From: an uncultured Bacteroidota bacterium
GTDB lineage: Bacteria > Bacteroidota > Bacteroidia > Flavobacteriales > Flavobacteriaceae
Reading direction: 5' to 3'
DNA: 64,000 bases
Assembly (NCBI GenBank): GCA_902510475.1
Contig: CABXCC010000004.1
Span: 1 to 64,000, forward strand
The notes beneath the pieces are model-generated. The model worked only from the letters and a program-made list of their open reading frames with translations. It was not told the DNA's origin and made no database searches. The position numbers and the translations under genes were made by a program. Shown one piece after another: positions 52,920 through 62,649 of the stretch. The first letter of the stretch is position 1, and every line of letters starts with the position of its first letter.

Positions 52920-52920
52920 T

Positions 52921-53875
52921 CTAATTTTTATAAAGCAAAATCTGTTTTTGCCCATCTTTATTTACATAAGCCCTATACATTCCTGGGGTATTAAAATCCA
53001 TAACAATATTTGAATTTTTGTCAATTCCTATCATTCCTCCATCACCACCAATCCCTCCGATCTTTTGATGAATCACCTTGGATATAGCTTTTTCTAAATC
53101 ATAATTATGATTTTCGAGTAAGGACGAAACTTGATAAGCAGCAACAGTTCTTATAAAATATTCACCAGAGCCAGTAGATGAAATTCCACAGGTATTGTTA
53201 TTAGCATAAGTTCCAGCTCCAATTATCGATGAATCCCCAATTCTACCCCATTTCTTATTTGACATTCCACCAGTCGAAGTTCCTGCAACAATATTACCAT
53301 CAATATCAATTGCTACGCAGCCAACAGTTCCATATTTGTCTTCATCTTTTTTATTTAAGAGTTGATTATGTCTAAATTCTGTATGAAAATATTCATTCTC
53401 GACAATTTCTAAAGCTCTTGCTTTTGCAAAGTTCTCAGCTCCTTTTCCAGAAAGAAAAAACGTGATCAGAATGATTCATCACATCTGCCGCAAGTGTAAT
53501 AGGATTTTTAACATTCGACGTTCCAGATGAGGCGCCAGCATTAAGATCATTGCCTCTCATAATGGATGCGTCATTTTCAACTCTTCCTTCACTATTAAAA
53601 ACACTTCCTTTACCTGCGTTAAATAACGGAGAGTCCTCTAATATTTTAATTGTTTCAATGACAGTTACCTCACTAGACTCACCCTTCTTTAGTAATTCCC
53701 ATCCCTTTGAAATAGCTTCGTGAAGTTTATTAATTATTGAGTCTTCTTTTGACTTAGAAATATTCTCCTTTAAAATAATTCCAGCTCCTCCATGTATAAC
53801 AATTGCAATCTTATTTTCATCATTATTATTGCAGCTAAAAAGTAGAATAATTAGAAGACACAAATATTTTTTCAT
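52921..53875 (-). CDS. Isoaspartyl peptidase/L-asparaginase (Ntn hydrolase), frameshifted at A6 run 53455-53460
   Basis: IAIVIHGGAGIILKE, GKGSVFNSEGRVENDASIMRG, corrected KYGTVGCVAIDIDGNIVAGTSTGGMSNKKWGRIGDSSIIGAGTYAN. Confidence 0.93.
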
Positions 53876-53926
53876 AACCTTTAAATATAAAGAAATCCTT
53901 ATCTTCGTCAAGTTAAATAATTTATC

Positions 53927-55459
53927 ATGAATATTGAAAACTCACTAAAAAAATTAGGCTTATCCAGCCACAATATTGGAACTTCAACAGGCAGTAATTA
54001 TTTCAGTAACGGAGATTCAATTAGTAGCTATTCGCCGGTAGATGGAAAAGAAATCGGAACGGTTTCAACAACAACACATGAAGACTATAATAAGGTTATA
54101 GAAAGTGCCCAATCTGCTTTTAAGTATTGGAGAACTTTACCTGCACCTCAAAGGGGCGAAATTGTAAGACAATTTGGAAATAAGCTTAGAGAATTAAAAG
54201 ATCCACTTGGGGTTTTAGTTTCCTATGAAATGGGAAAGAGTTTCCAAGAAGGATTAGGTGAGGTTCAAGAAATGATTGATATATGTGATTTTGCTGTTGG
54301 TTTATCTAGACAATTACATGGTTTAACAATGCATAGTGAAAGACCTGGCCATAGAATGTATGAGCAATATCATCCACTTGGAATTGTTGGAATCATTTCG
54401 GCATTTAATTTCCCAGTAGCTGTATGGTCTTGGAATACTGCACTTGCTTGGATATGTGGTGATGTTTGTGTTTGGAAGCCAAGCGAAAAAACTCCACTAT
54501 GCTCAGTTGCATGTCAAAAGATTATCGCAGATATATTAGAAGAAAATGATTTACCAGAAGGAATTTCCTGTTTAATAAATGGAGATTATAAAGTTGGAGA
54601 ATACATGACTAAGGACAAGAGGATTCCTCTTATTTCTGCAACAGGCTCAACAAGAATGGGTAAAATTGTTGCAAGTGAAGTGGGCGCTAGATTAGGAAAA
54701 TCATTATTAGAGCTTGGCGGGAATAATGCGATTATTGTTACCCCAGATGCAGATGTTAAAATGACAGTGATGGGTGCAGTTTTTGGTGCAGTTGGAACTG
54801 CAGGTCAAAGATGTACTTCAACAAGAAGATTAATTATACATGAAGACATTTACAATGAAGTTCGTAATGCAGTTGTAAATGCATACAAACAAATTAAAAT
54901 TGGAAATCCCCTTGATCAATCAAATCATGTGGGACCTGTAATTGATAAATTAGCAGTTGATATGTACTCCAAAGCTTTGGAAAAAGTAGTTGATGAGGGT
55001 GGAAATATCATTGTTGAAGGCGGTATTTTAGAAGGCGAAGGATATGAAAGTGGATGTTATGTAAAACCTGCTATTGCTGAGGCAAAACCATATTTTCATA
55101 TCGTTCAGGAAGAAACTTTTGCCCCAATTTTATACCTACTTAAATATTCTGGCCCAATAACAAATGCAATTGAAATTCAGAACAATGTTACACAAGGATT
55201 GTCCTCGGCTATTATGACAAATAATCTTAAGGAGGCTGAGAAATTCCTCTCAGCTGCCGGTTCAGATTGTGGAATAGCCAACGTTAATATAGGAACATCA
55301 GGGGCTGAAATTGGAGGTGCATTTGGAGGTGAAAAAGATACTGGTGGCGGTAGAGAATCAGGTTCTGATGCTTGGAAAATCTACATGAGAAGACAAACAA
55401 ATACAATTAATTATACAGACGATCTTCCACTTGCACAGGGAATAAAATTTGATCTTTAA
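53927..55459 (+). CDS. Aldehyde dehydrogenase family (aminoadipate-semialdehyde dehydrogenase-like)
   Basis: GIVGIISAFNFPVAVWSWNTALA, LLELGGNNAIIV, GTAGQRCTSTRRLIIH, GGAFGGEKDTGGGRESGSDAWK. Confidence 0.94.
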   Translation: MNIENSLKKLGLSSHNIGTSTGSNYFSNGDSISSYSPVDGKEIGTVSTTTHEDYNKVIESAQSAFKYWRTLPAPQRGEIVRQFGNKLRELKDPLGVLVSYEMGKSFQEGLGEVQEMIDICDFAVGLSRQLHGLTMHSERPGHRMYEQYHPLGIVGIISAFNFPVAVWSWNTALAWICGDVCVWKPSEKTPLCSVACQKIIADILEENDLPEGISCLINGDYKVGEYMTKDKRIPLISATGSTRMGKIVASEVGARLGKSLLELGGNNAIIVTPDADVKMTVMGAVFGAVGTAGQRCTSTRRLIIHEDIYNEVRNAVVNAYKQIKIGNPLDQSNHVGPVIDKLAVDMYSKALEKVVDEGGNIIVEGGILEGEGYESGCYVKPAIAEAKPYFHIVQEETFAPILYLLKYSGPITNAIEIQNNVTQGLSSAIMTNNLKEAEKFLSAAGSDCGIANVNIGTSGAEIGGAFGGEKDTGGGRESGSDAWKIYMRRQTNTINYTDDLPLAQGIKFDL

Positions 55460-55674
55460 TTCTTAGGAAGCTTAAATAAATCTTCTACTTTACATCCAAG
55501 TGTTTTAGCAATTTTTAACGCTAAGACAGTTGAGGGAACATAAATACCATTTTCAATCGCATTTATGCTTTTCCTTGAGACGTTCGCACTCTCTGAAAGA
55601 TCTTGCTGAGTTAACCCTACAGATTTTCGAATTTCTTGAAGATTATTTAAAAGATTTTTATGATTCCTACCCAA
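55456..55674 (-). CDS. XRE-family HTH regulator (72 aa)
   Basis: NLQEIRKSVGLTQQDLSESANVSRKSINAIENGIYVPSTVLALKIAKTLGCKVEDLF. Confidence 0.95.
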   Translation of the reverse strand: MGRNHKNLLNNLQEIRKSVGLTQQDLSESANVSRKSINAIENGIYVPSTVLALKIAKTLGCKVEDLFKLPKN

Positions 55675-55677
55675 AAT

Positions 55678-56151
55678 TTATTTCTTTTCAAAGCTTTCAA
55701 CCACATCGGTAATTTCATCAGGTTGATTTGGATATACATATCCTGCAATCATCTGACCCAAGCCTATAAACATTACAAGTAATCCAACTCCAAACAATAC
55801 ATCTAGACTAAGACCATATTCACCAAAAGTGGCAAGACCTATTCCTGTGAAAAGGGTAACTAAGCCAGATCGTCTCAAATCTTTATTTGATTTTTGACTC
55901 TTCTTATAAGATCTTAAAAGATCTTTTATTTCGTCAGGATCTTTTACATTTTTAGAAATTTCGATTAAAGCATCGTATTTGTATTTCTTTTGTTTTGATT
56001 CATAGAAGAAAACAATTAAAACGATAAATACAGGTATAAGTACTCCTATAATTGGGATTAATAGTGCCACTTCCCCCACATCAAATAGGTCAATCTGAAG
56101 AGGCGATATTGAATTCATAAATTTTAATACTTGATATTGAATAGCAAACAT
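55678..56151 (-). CDS. Membrane protein operonic with XRE regulator
   Basis: Three to four TM segments, 4 nt from the XRE ORF. Confidence 0.8.
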   Translation of the reverse strand: MFAIQYQVLKFMNSISPLQIDLFDVGEVALLIPIIGVLIPVFIVLIVFFYESKQKKYKYDALIEISKNVKDPDEIKDLLRSYKKSQKSNKDLRRSGLVTLFTGIGLATFGEYGLSLDVLFGVGLLVMFIGLGQMIAGYVYPNQPDEITDVVESFEKK

Positions 56152-56159
56152 AACATTGT

Positions 56160-56220
56160 AATTTTTAATTAATGAAACGCAAACGTAATATTTTAATTAA
56201 TGTTACGCAAAGGTTACATT
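56160..56220. repeat. Imperfect tandem repeat/dyads upstream of membrane protein/XRE operon
   Basis: ttttaattaatgaaacgcaaacgtaat / ttttaattaatgttacgcaaaggttacatt. Confidence 0.55.
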
Positions 56221-56238
56221 ATAAATTTTTGTTAAATG

Positions 56239-56988
56239 TTATTTCTTATCTATAATTGAGCTTGTTGCCTGCGCTTTAGGAAGCACTAAAATATCAGCAA
56301 TATTAACATGGCTTGGTCTATTTATAACGAATTCTATAATATCAGCAATATCCTTTGCTTGTAGCGCCTTGTAACGTTGATAAACCTTTTCTGCCCTGTC
56401 ACTATCTCCTTTGAAACGTACATTTGAAAAGTCAGTTTCTACAAGCCCTGGATTGATTTCAGAGACTTTTATTCTTGTTTTATTCAGATCAATTCTCATA
56501 GCTTTGGAAATAGCATTTACTGCATGTTTTGTCGCGCAGTAAATATTTCCCTTTTCATAAACTTCCCTACCCGCTAGAGAACCTATATTAATTATATGTC
56601 CACTATTTTGTCCAATCATTTTTGGTATAATAACACGAGAAACATAAAGTAAACCTTTCACATTACTATCAATCATATTATCCCAATCATCAAGTGAACC
56701 CTCTTGAATTGTATCTAGTCCATGTGCATTTCCAGCATTGTTTATAAGAATATCAATCGAGCTAAATTCCTTTGGAATATTTTCTAAAACTTTATTTACT
56801 TCCTTTTTGTCGGAAACATCAAATCGAAGAGTTAAGACATTTGTAATTTTAGAAATTTCATTTGAAATCTCGTCTAATTTATGCTGTCTTCTTCCACACA
56901 AAATCAACTGATTTTTTTCATTTGCAAACTTTTTAGCAGTTGCTAATCCAATTCCGCTTGTTGCTCCTGTAATTAGTATAGTTTTCAA
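56239..56988 (-). CDS. SDR family NAD(P)-dependent oxidoreductase (YdfG-like)
   Basis: ILITGATSGIGLATAKKFA, INNAGNAHG, YCATKHAVNAISKAMR. Confidence 0.93.
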   Translation of the reverse strand: MKTILITGATSGIGLATAKKFANEKNQLILCGRRQHKLDEISNEISKITNVLTLRFDVSDKKEVNKVLENIPKEFSSIDILINNAGNAHGLDTIQEGSLDDWDNMIDSNVKGLLYVSRVIIPKMIGQNSGHIINIGSLAGREVYEKGNIYCATKHAVNAISKAMRIDLNKTRIKVSEINPGLVETDFSNVRFKGDSDRAEKVYQRYKALQAKDIADIIEFVINRPSHVNIADILVLPKAQATSSIIDKK

Positions 56989-57014
56989 GTCTTTAATTTT
57001 AAGTTGTTTAAAAT

Positions 57015-57058
57015 GTTAATATTAGGTTAAAAATGCTCTTTTTTAACCTAATGTTAAC
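57015..57058. promoter_or_regulatory. Large near-perfect dyad in divergent promoter region
   Basis: gttaatattaggttaaaaa-tgctct-tttttaacctaatgttaac, 18/19 arm identity. Confidence 0.65.
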
Positions 57059-57122
57059 AGAGATATATATTATGTTTTATCATTTTGCGTAACCAATTTT
57101 AAAGTTATAATAATTTTTAGTC

Positions 57123-58118
57123 ATGGAAAACAAAGTTGATATAAAGAAAATTAATGAAAAAATAGAGAAGGAAAGCGCCTTCATCGATCTGTTGAGATCA
57201 GAGATGAATAAAGTCATCGTTGGTCAAAAGAACATGGTTGATAAACTTCTAATAGGTCTTCTAGGGAAAGGTCATATTTTACTTGAAGGGGTTCCCGGAT
57301 TAGCGAAGACCCTTGCAATTAATACATTATCCAAAGCGATTAGTGGAAGTTTTAGTAGAATTCAATTTACCCCAGATCTTCTTCCTGCTGATGTAGTTGG
57401 AACTCAGCTTTACAATGTAAAACAATCAAAATTCTCTGTAAAGAAAGGACCTGTTTTTGCAAATTTTGTTCTTGCGGACGAAATAAATAGAGCACCGGCT
57501 AAAGTTCAATCAGCATTATTAGAAGCAATGCAAGAAAAGCAGGTAACTATTGGAGAAGAAACATTTAAGTTAGAAGAACCGTTTCTTGTAATGGCAACTC
57601 AAAACCCGATTGATCAGGAGGGAACGTATCCACTTCCAGAAGCTCAGGTTGATAGATTTATGTTAAAAACAGTGATAACTTATCCAGAGATGGATGATGA
57701 AAAGTTAATTATGAGAGCAAATCTGGAAAATACCGCTAGTAAAGTAAAGCCAGTTGTGACACTTAAAAAAATTATGACTGCGCAAAAAGTTGTAAGAGAA
57801 GTTTATATGGATGAAAAAATTGAATCATACATACTCGATATAATTTTTGCCTCTAGATTTCCTGAAAAATATAATTTATCAGAATTAAAACCATTAATAT
57901 CTTTTGGTGCTTCACCAAGAGGTAGTATCAATTTAGCTTTGGCTGCAAAATGTTACGCATTTATCAACAGAAGAGGATTTGTTATTCCTGATGATGTAAG
58001 AGCAGTGGTATTTGATGTTTTACAACATAGAATAGGGATTTCTTATGAAGCAGAAGCAGAAAATATGTCTTCAGTTGATATTATCACAAAAATTATAAAT
58101 GAAATAGCAGTTCCATAA
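57123..58118 (+). CDS. MoxR-family AAA+ ATPase
   Basis: VGQKNMVDKLLIGLLGKGHILLEGVPGLAKTLA, FVLADEINRAPAKVQSALLEAMQE, ATQNPIDQEGTYPLPEAQVDRF. Confidence 0.96.
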   Translation: MENKVDIKKINEKIEKESAFIDLLRSEMNKVIVGQKNMVDKLLIGLLGKGHILLEGVPGLAKTLAINTLSKAISGSFSRIQFTPDLLPADVVGTQLYNVKQSKFSVKKGPVFANFVLADEINRAPAKVQSALLEAMQEKQVTIGEETFKLEEPFLVMATQNPIDQEGTYPLPEAQVDRFMLKTVITYPEMDDEKLIMRANLENTASKVKPVVTLKKIMTAQKVVREVYMDEKIESYILDIIFASRFPEKYNLSELKPLISFGASPRGSINLALAAKCYAFINRRGFVIPDDVRAVVFDVLQHRIGISYEAEAENMSSVDIITKIINEIAVP

Positions 58119-58128
58119 ACTTTTCACA

Positions 58129-58992
58129 ATGGAAACAAAAGACCTTCTAAAAAAAGTCAGAAAAATTGAAATCAAAACCAAAAGATTGTCTGATCATATC
58201 TTTGGTGGTGAGTATCAATCTACATTCAAAGGCAGAGGTATGGCTTTTAGCGAGGTTAGACAATATCAATTTGGAGATGATGTTAGAGCTATTGACTGGA
58301 ATGTAACAGCCAGATATAATGACACCTTTATAAAAGTATTCGAGGAGGAGAGAGAGTTAACAATGATGTTGATCATTGATATTTCTGGGTCTAATTTTTT
58401 TGGATCTAGCTCCCTTTTTAAAAATGAATATGTTACCGAATTAGCGGCAACTTTAGCATTTTCGGCTACTAAAAATAACGACAAAGTTGGTTTAATATTA
58501 TTCTCCGATATTGTTGAATTATATATTCCTCCAAAAAAAGGAAAATCTCATGTTTTAAGAATAATCAGAGAATTATTAGAATTTAAATCGAAGAGTAAAA
58601 AGACAAATATTAATATTCCCTTAAAGTTTGTGTCAAATATTTTAAAAAACAGATCCATTGCATTTATAATTTCAGATTTCATTTCTAAGGATTATTCCAA
58701 TTCATTAAAAATATTTTCTTCCAGACACGACGTAACTGGGATCAGAATATATGATAAAAGTGAAGAAATTATTCCAAACTTAGGAGTTATTGATATAGAT
58801 GATAATGAGACGGGAAAACGTACGACAGTAAATACCAGCTCAAAAAATGTCAGAAAAAAGTATTCTGAATATTATAAATCTAAAAGAAGTGAATTTGTAG
58901 ATTATTTTAAAAGGTCAGGTTCAGGTATTATTGAATGTAATACTCTGGATGATTATCAAAAAAAATTATTAAAATATTTCAAGAGTAGATGA
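58129..58992 (+). CDS. DUF58 domain protein
   Basis: GMAFSEVRQYQFGDDVRAIDWNVTARYNDTFIKVFEEERELTMMLIIDISGS. Confidence 0.95.
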   Translation: METKDLLKKVRKIEIKTKRLSDHIFGGEYQSTFKGRGMAFSEVRQYQFGDDVRAIDWNVTARYNDTFIKVFEEERELTMMLIIDISGSNFFGSSSLFKNEYVTELAATLAFSATKNNDKVGLILFSDIVELYIPPKKGKSHVLRIIRELLEFKSKSKKTNINIPLKFVSNILKNRSIAFIISDFISKDYSNSLKIFSSRHDVTGIRIYDKSEEIIPNLGVIDIDDNETGKRTTVNTSSKNVRKKYSEYYKSKRSEFVDYFKRSGSGIIECNTLDDYQKKLLKYFKSR

Positions 58993-60620
58993 AACTAATT
59001 CTTAATATTTTTATTTTCTGTATTGTTTTTTTACAAAGCATTATAATCAATTCACAAAGTGTTAACGCTTATGTTGAATCAGATTCAATATTAATTGGAA
59101 AAGAACTTAATTATACAATTGATGTCAATGCAGAAAAAGTGGAAAATATTATTTTTCCTGATTCAACTTCCTTTGTCCCTTTCGAATTAATTTCGGTAAC
59201 AAAAGTTGATACAATTAAGCAAGATGACGGATTCCGATTCTCAAAGAAATATGGAATTACCTCGTTTGATGAAGGAGATTTTATTATTCCCAAAATAAAG
59301 ATTCAAATCGGAGATAAATTATTTTCGACTGACTCTAAAAAAATCACAGTTAATTTAGTTGAAGTTGATACTACTAAGCAAGGCCTTTACGATATCAAAC
59401 CATCCTTTGATAAATTTACTTCTTTTGAAATTCTAAAACTAAGTTTAAAGAACAACTACCCTGTTATTTTATTGGCGGTTTTCTTAGTTCTTATACTCTT
59501 TTATTTTAGATCTAAAGTAATTGAATTTTTCAACCCGTTATTAAATATTAAACCTGCTTTAAGACCAATCGAATTAATTAAAAAGAGACTAAGTGATTTA
59601 GAAAAAATTAATGTTGACACGGCCGCTGAGATTAAGTTTTTTTACTCTGAGTTAACATTTACACTAAGGAGTTTCTTTGAAAAAGAAGTATATGATAAGG
59701 CTTTGGAAAGCACCACTATCGAGTTGATTTTAAAATTAAATAATCTTAGTGAAATAAAATCTTTTGCTATTACTAAGAACTCTATAAATAGAATTGAGGA
59801 TATTTTTAAAAGAGCAGACTTGGTAAAATTTGCAAAATATTTACCAGAAAATAGTGTGATTAAAAATGATTTAAAGATAATCAATGAAGAGGTTAAACTT
59901 TTTTCAGTTTTACTTCCAGAACCTTCAGAGGAAGAAAAATTAAAAAACTTAAATTATCAAAAACAGGCCGAAAAAAAATTAAGAAATGAAAGATTAAAAA
60001 TAGTTTCAATATTTACGGTATCCCTACTTATTATACTATTTATTTTCTCAGGATTTCTAAACGGATTTCAATATACTATTGACAAAATAACATTTAACGA
60101 AAATTTAAAATTACTCAATAAGATTTGGATAAAATCTGAGTATGGCTCCCCTGGAATATTTGCTGAAACTCCAGATGCTATGTTAAGAATAAATAGTGAG
60201 AATGAATTTTTGTATGATGTTTTTAAACTTGACTCTCAATTTTATTTTTCTAATTCAAATCAATCTATTGAATTTTTTATTTCCAATTATTCTTCAGATT
60301 CAAAGATTGAACCGGAAAATTTTCAATCAATCTTAGATTCAAATTTAGATGATCTAGAAAGCAGAGGTCTTCAAAATATGCTTTTAAAGTATGATGAATT
60401 TGAAACTAAAAATAAAGGAAAGGGTTTGTTTATTTCAGGAACTTCAGATTTCAAAATCGGTGATAAAAAGTATAAATCAGGAGATTATAATGTGATTGGT
60501 TTTTTAACTGATACTGGTTTTAAAACCATAATTCTTTTAACTCACGAAACAAGATATATGGATAAGATTAAAGAAAGAATTATAAACTCAATTGAGGTAT
60601 TAAAAGAAGAGAAAAAATGA
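58989..60620 (+). CDS. Membrane protein of the Bat operon (543 aa, TM-anchored)
   Basis: Signal peptide, two TMs, ATGA coupling to neighbours on both sides. Confidence 0.75.
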   Translation: MKLILNIFIFCIVFLQSIIINSQSVNAYVESDSILIGKELNYTIDVNAEKVENIIFPDSTSFVPFELISVTKVDTIKQDDGFRFSKKYGITSFDEGDFIIPKIKIQIGDKLFSTDSKKITVNLVEVDTTKQGLYDIKPSFDKFTSFEILKLSLKNNYPVILLAVFLVLILFYFRSKVIEFFNPLLNIKPALRPIELIKKRLSDLEKINVDTAAEIKFFYSELTFTLRSFFEKEVYDKALESTTIELILKLNNLSEIKSFAITKNSINRIEDIFKRADLVKFAKYLPENSVIKNDLKIINEEVKLFSVLLPEPSEEEKLKNLNYQKQAEKKLRNERLKIVSIFTVSLLIILFIFSGFLNGFQYTIDKITFNENLKLLNKIWIKSEYGSPGIFAETPDAMLRINSENEFLYDVFKLDSQFYFSNSNQSIEFFISNYSSDSKIEPENFQSILDSNLDDLESRGLQNMLLKYDEFETKNKGKGLFISGTSDFKIGDKKYKSGDYNVIGFLTDTGFKTIILLTHETRYMDKIKERIINSIEVLKEEKK

Positions 60621-61615
60621 ATTTAGAATTCTTAAACCCTGAATACTTTATTTTCTTGGTAATTATACCAATAATAATCTTATGGAATTATTTTAACAGA
60701 AATAAATTAACAAATTCTATCAAATTTTCTAATTCAGAAGCGTTTGGTGAATCTAGTAATTTCTATTCAAAACTAAAATCAATTTTAAAATATTTAAGAT
60801 TGATTTCAATAATCCTGATTGTTACAGCCTTGGCTAGACCACAAGTTATCGACACCTCAACAAGAGTAAAAACAAATAGCGGAATTGACATAATTATGGC
60901 AATAGATGTGTCTGCAAGTATGTTAGCCAAAGATCTAAAACCAAACAGATTAGATGCTTTAAAAAATGTTGCTGAGGAATTTATAAAAAATAGAATTTCA
61001 GATAGGATAGGACTAGTTGAATATGCTGGGGAAAGCTATACAAAAACCCCGCTTACCACTGATAAGAACGTAACTTTAAGATCACTCAAAGACATTAAAT
61101 ATAATAATATTATAGAAGGAGGAACTGCAATTGGGATGGGTCTTGCTACTTCTGTTAATAGGATAAAAGATAGCAAGGCTAAAAGTAAGGTAATTATTCT
61201 TTTGACCGATGGAGTAAATAATGCAGGATTCATTGATCCTATGACTGCAGCCGAGTTAGCAACAGAATTTCAAATTAAAATATATTCCATTGGATTAGGA
61301 ACTAATGGTCTCGCATTATCACCTGTTGGAATTGATTCAAGAGGAAAATTTAATTATGCAAATGTTCAGGTAGAAATTGACGAAAAGTTACTTACCCAAA
61401 TTTCTGAAATGACAGGTGGAAAATATTTTAGAGCTACCGATAATGACAGATTAAAAGAAATATATTCAGATATTGATGAGTTAGAAAAAACAGAAATCGA
61501 AGAGTTTAAATATTATTCGGTAGATGAAAAATATAGATATTTTCTCCTCCCTGCAATTATATTAATCGCATTTGAGATGATAATGAAATTAACAATATTA
61601 AGAAGTTTTGTATAA
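60617..61615 (+). CDS. batA: VWA domain protein BatA-like
   Basis: GIDIIMAIDVSASMLAKDLKPNRLDALK (MIDAS DxSxS), IILLTDGVNNAG. Confidence 0.93.
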   Translation: MNLEFLNPEYFIFLVIIPIIILWNYFNRNKLTNSIKFSNSEAFGESSNFYSKLKSILKYLRLISIILIVTALARPQVIDTSTRVKTNSGIDIIMAIDVSASMLAKDLKPNRLDALKNVAEEFIKNRISDRIGLVEYAGESYTKTPLTTDKNVTLRSLKDIKYNNIIEGGTAIGMGLATSVNRIKDSKAKSKVIILLTDGVNNAGFIDPMTAAELATEFQIKIYSIGLGTNGLALSPVGIDSRGKFNYANVQVEIDEKLLTQISEMTGGKYFRATDNDRLKEIYSDIDELEKTEIEEFKYYSVDEKYRYFLLPAIILIAFEMIMKLTILRSFV

Positions 61616-62649
61616 TGTATGAATTAGAAAACACATTATGGTCTTGGTTGTTTTTGTTGATTATTTTAATCAGCATATTGTCCATGTTTGATAGAGCTTG
61701 GAAGGTTAAAACTCAGAAATTATTTTTTTCTAAGTCTAATTTGGAAAGACTGAGCCCAAATATCTCAGCTACAAAGCCGATCTTAAAAACACTTTTTATT
61801 TTGATTGGGGTTTCGATGTTTATAATAGCCATGATAAATCCTAAAATTGGAACCAAGATTGAAACTTTTCAAAGACTCGGAGTTGATATAGTTTTTGCAG
61901 TGGATGTTTCTAAGAGTATGCTTGCTGAAGACATAGCTCCAAGCAGAATGGATAAATCTAAACAGCTTGTTGGCCAAGTCATTAATAATTTAGGAGGTGA
62001 TAGAATAGGAATTGTCGCTTATGCCGGTAAGGCTTTTCCTCAGCTACCTTTAACTACAGATTACTCATCAGCTAAAATGTTTTTACAAAATATGAATACT
62101 GATATGCTTTCATCTCAAGGCACTGCAATTGATGAAGCAATTAGGTTATCTTCAACTTATTTTGATCAAGATCAATCTACTGAGAGATTATTATTTATTA
62201 TTTCCGATGGAGAGGATCATAATGATGTATCATATGATATGGCAGATTTAGCTGCAAAAAATAATATTACAATTTATTCTATTGGTGTTGGAACAGAAAA
62301 GGGATCTCCGATTCCGATTAAAAAAAATGGAATTGTAATGAGTTATAAAAAAGATATAAATGGAGAGGTAGTTATCACAAAACTTAATAAAACTTATTTG
62401 GAAAATATTTCTGACAGAACCGGAGGAAAGCTTATTGACGGAACTGTAACCGATGATGTGATAAAAGAGGTGGTTAAAATTTTAGAAAATACAGAAAAGA
62501 AAGAGTTTGACACTCAAAAATTTTCAGAATTTGAGGACCAATTTCAATGGTTTATTTTAATGGGGCTCATCTTAATTGTCATAGATATTTTTATGAGAGA
62601 TGGTAAAACAATATGGATAAAAAACTTAAATTTATTTAATGAAAAATAA
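61615..62649 (+). CDS. batB: VWA domain protein BatB-like
   Basis: GVDIVFAVDVSKSMLAEDIAPSRMDKSK, LLFIISDGEDHND. Confidence 0.93.
   Translation: MYELENTLWSWLFLLIILISILSMFDRAWKVKTQKLFFSKSNLERLSPNISATKPILKTLFILIGVSMFIIAMINPKIGTKIETFQRLGVDIVFAVDVSKSMLAEDIAPSRMDKSKQLVGQVINNLGGDRIGIVAYAGKAFPQLPLTTDYSSAKMFLQNMNTDMLSSQGTAIDEAIRLSSTYFDQDQSTERLLFIISDGEDHNDVSYDMADLAAKNNITIYSIGVGTEKGSPIPIKKNGIVMSYKKDINGEVVITKLNKTYLENISDRTGGKLIDGTVTDDVIKEVVKILENTEKKEFDTQKFSEFEDQFQWFILMGLILIVIDIFMRDGKTIWIKNLNLFNEK

Noticed and set aside
44115-53460. Interpreting the broken sodA/fabF/rnc/pyk genes as true pseudogenes or phase-variable loci
   Set aside because: Essential-type genes, uniform extra-A sign, single clustered zone; sequencing/assembly error is simpler, though not proven
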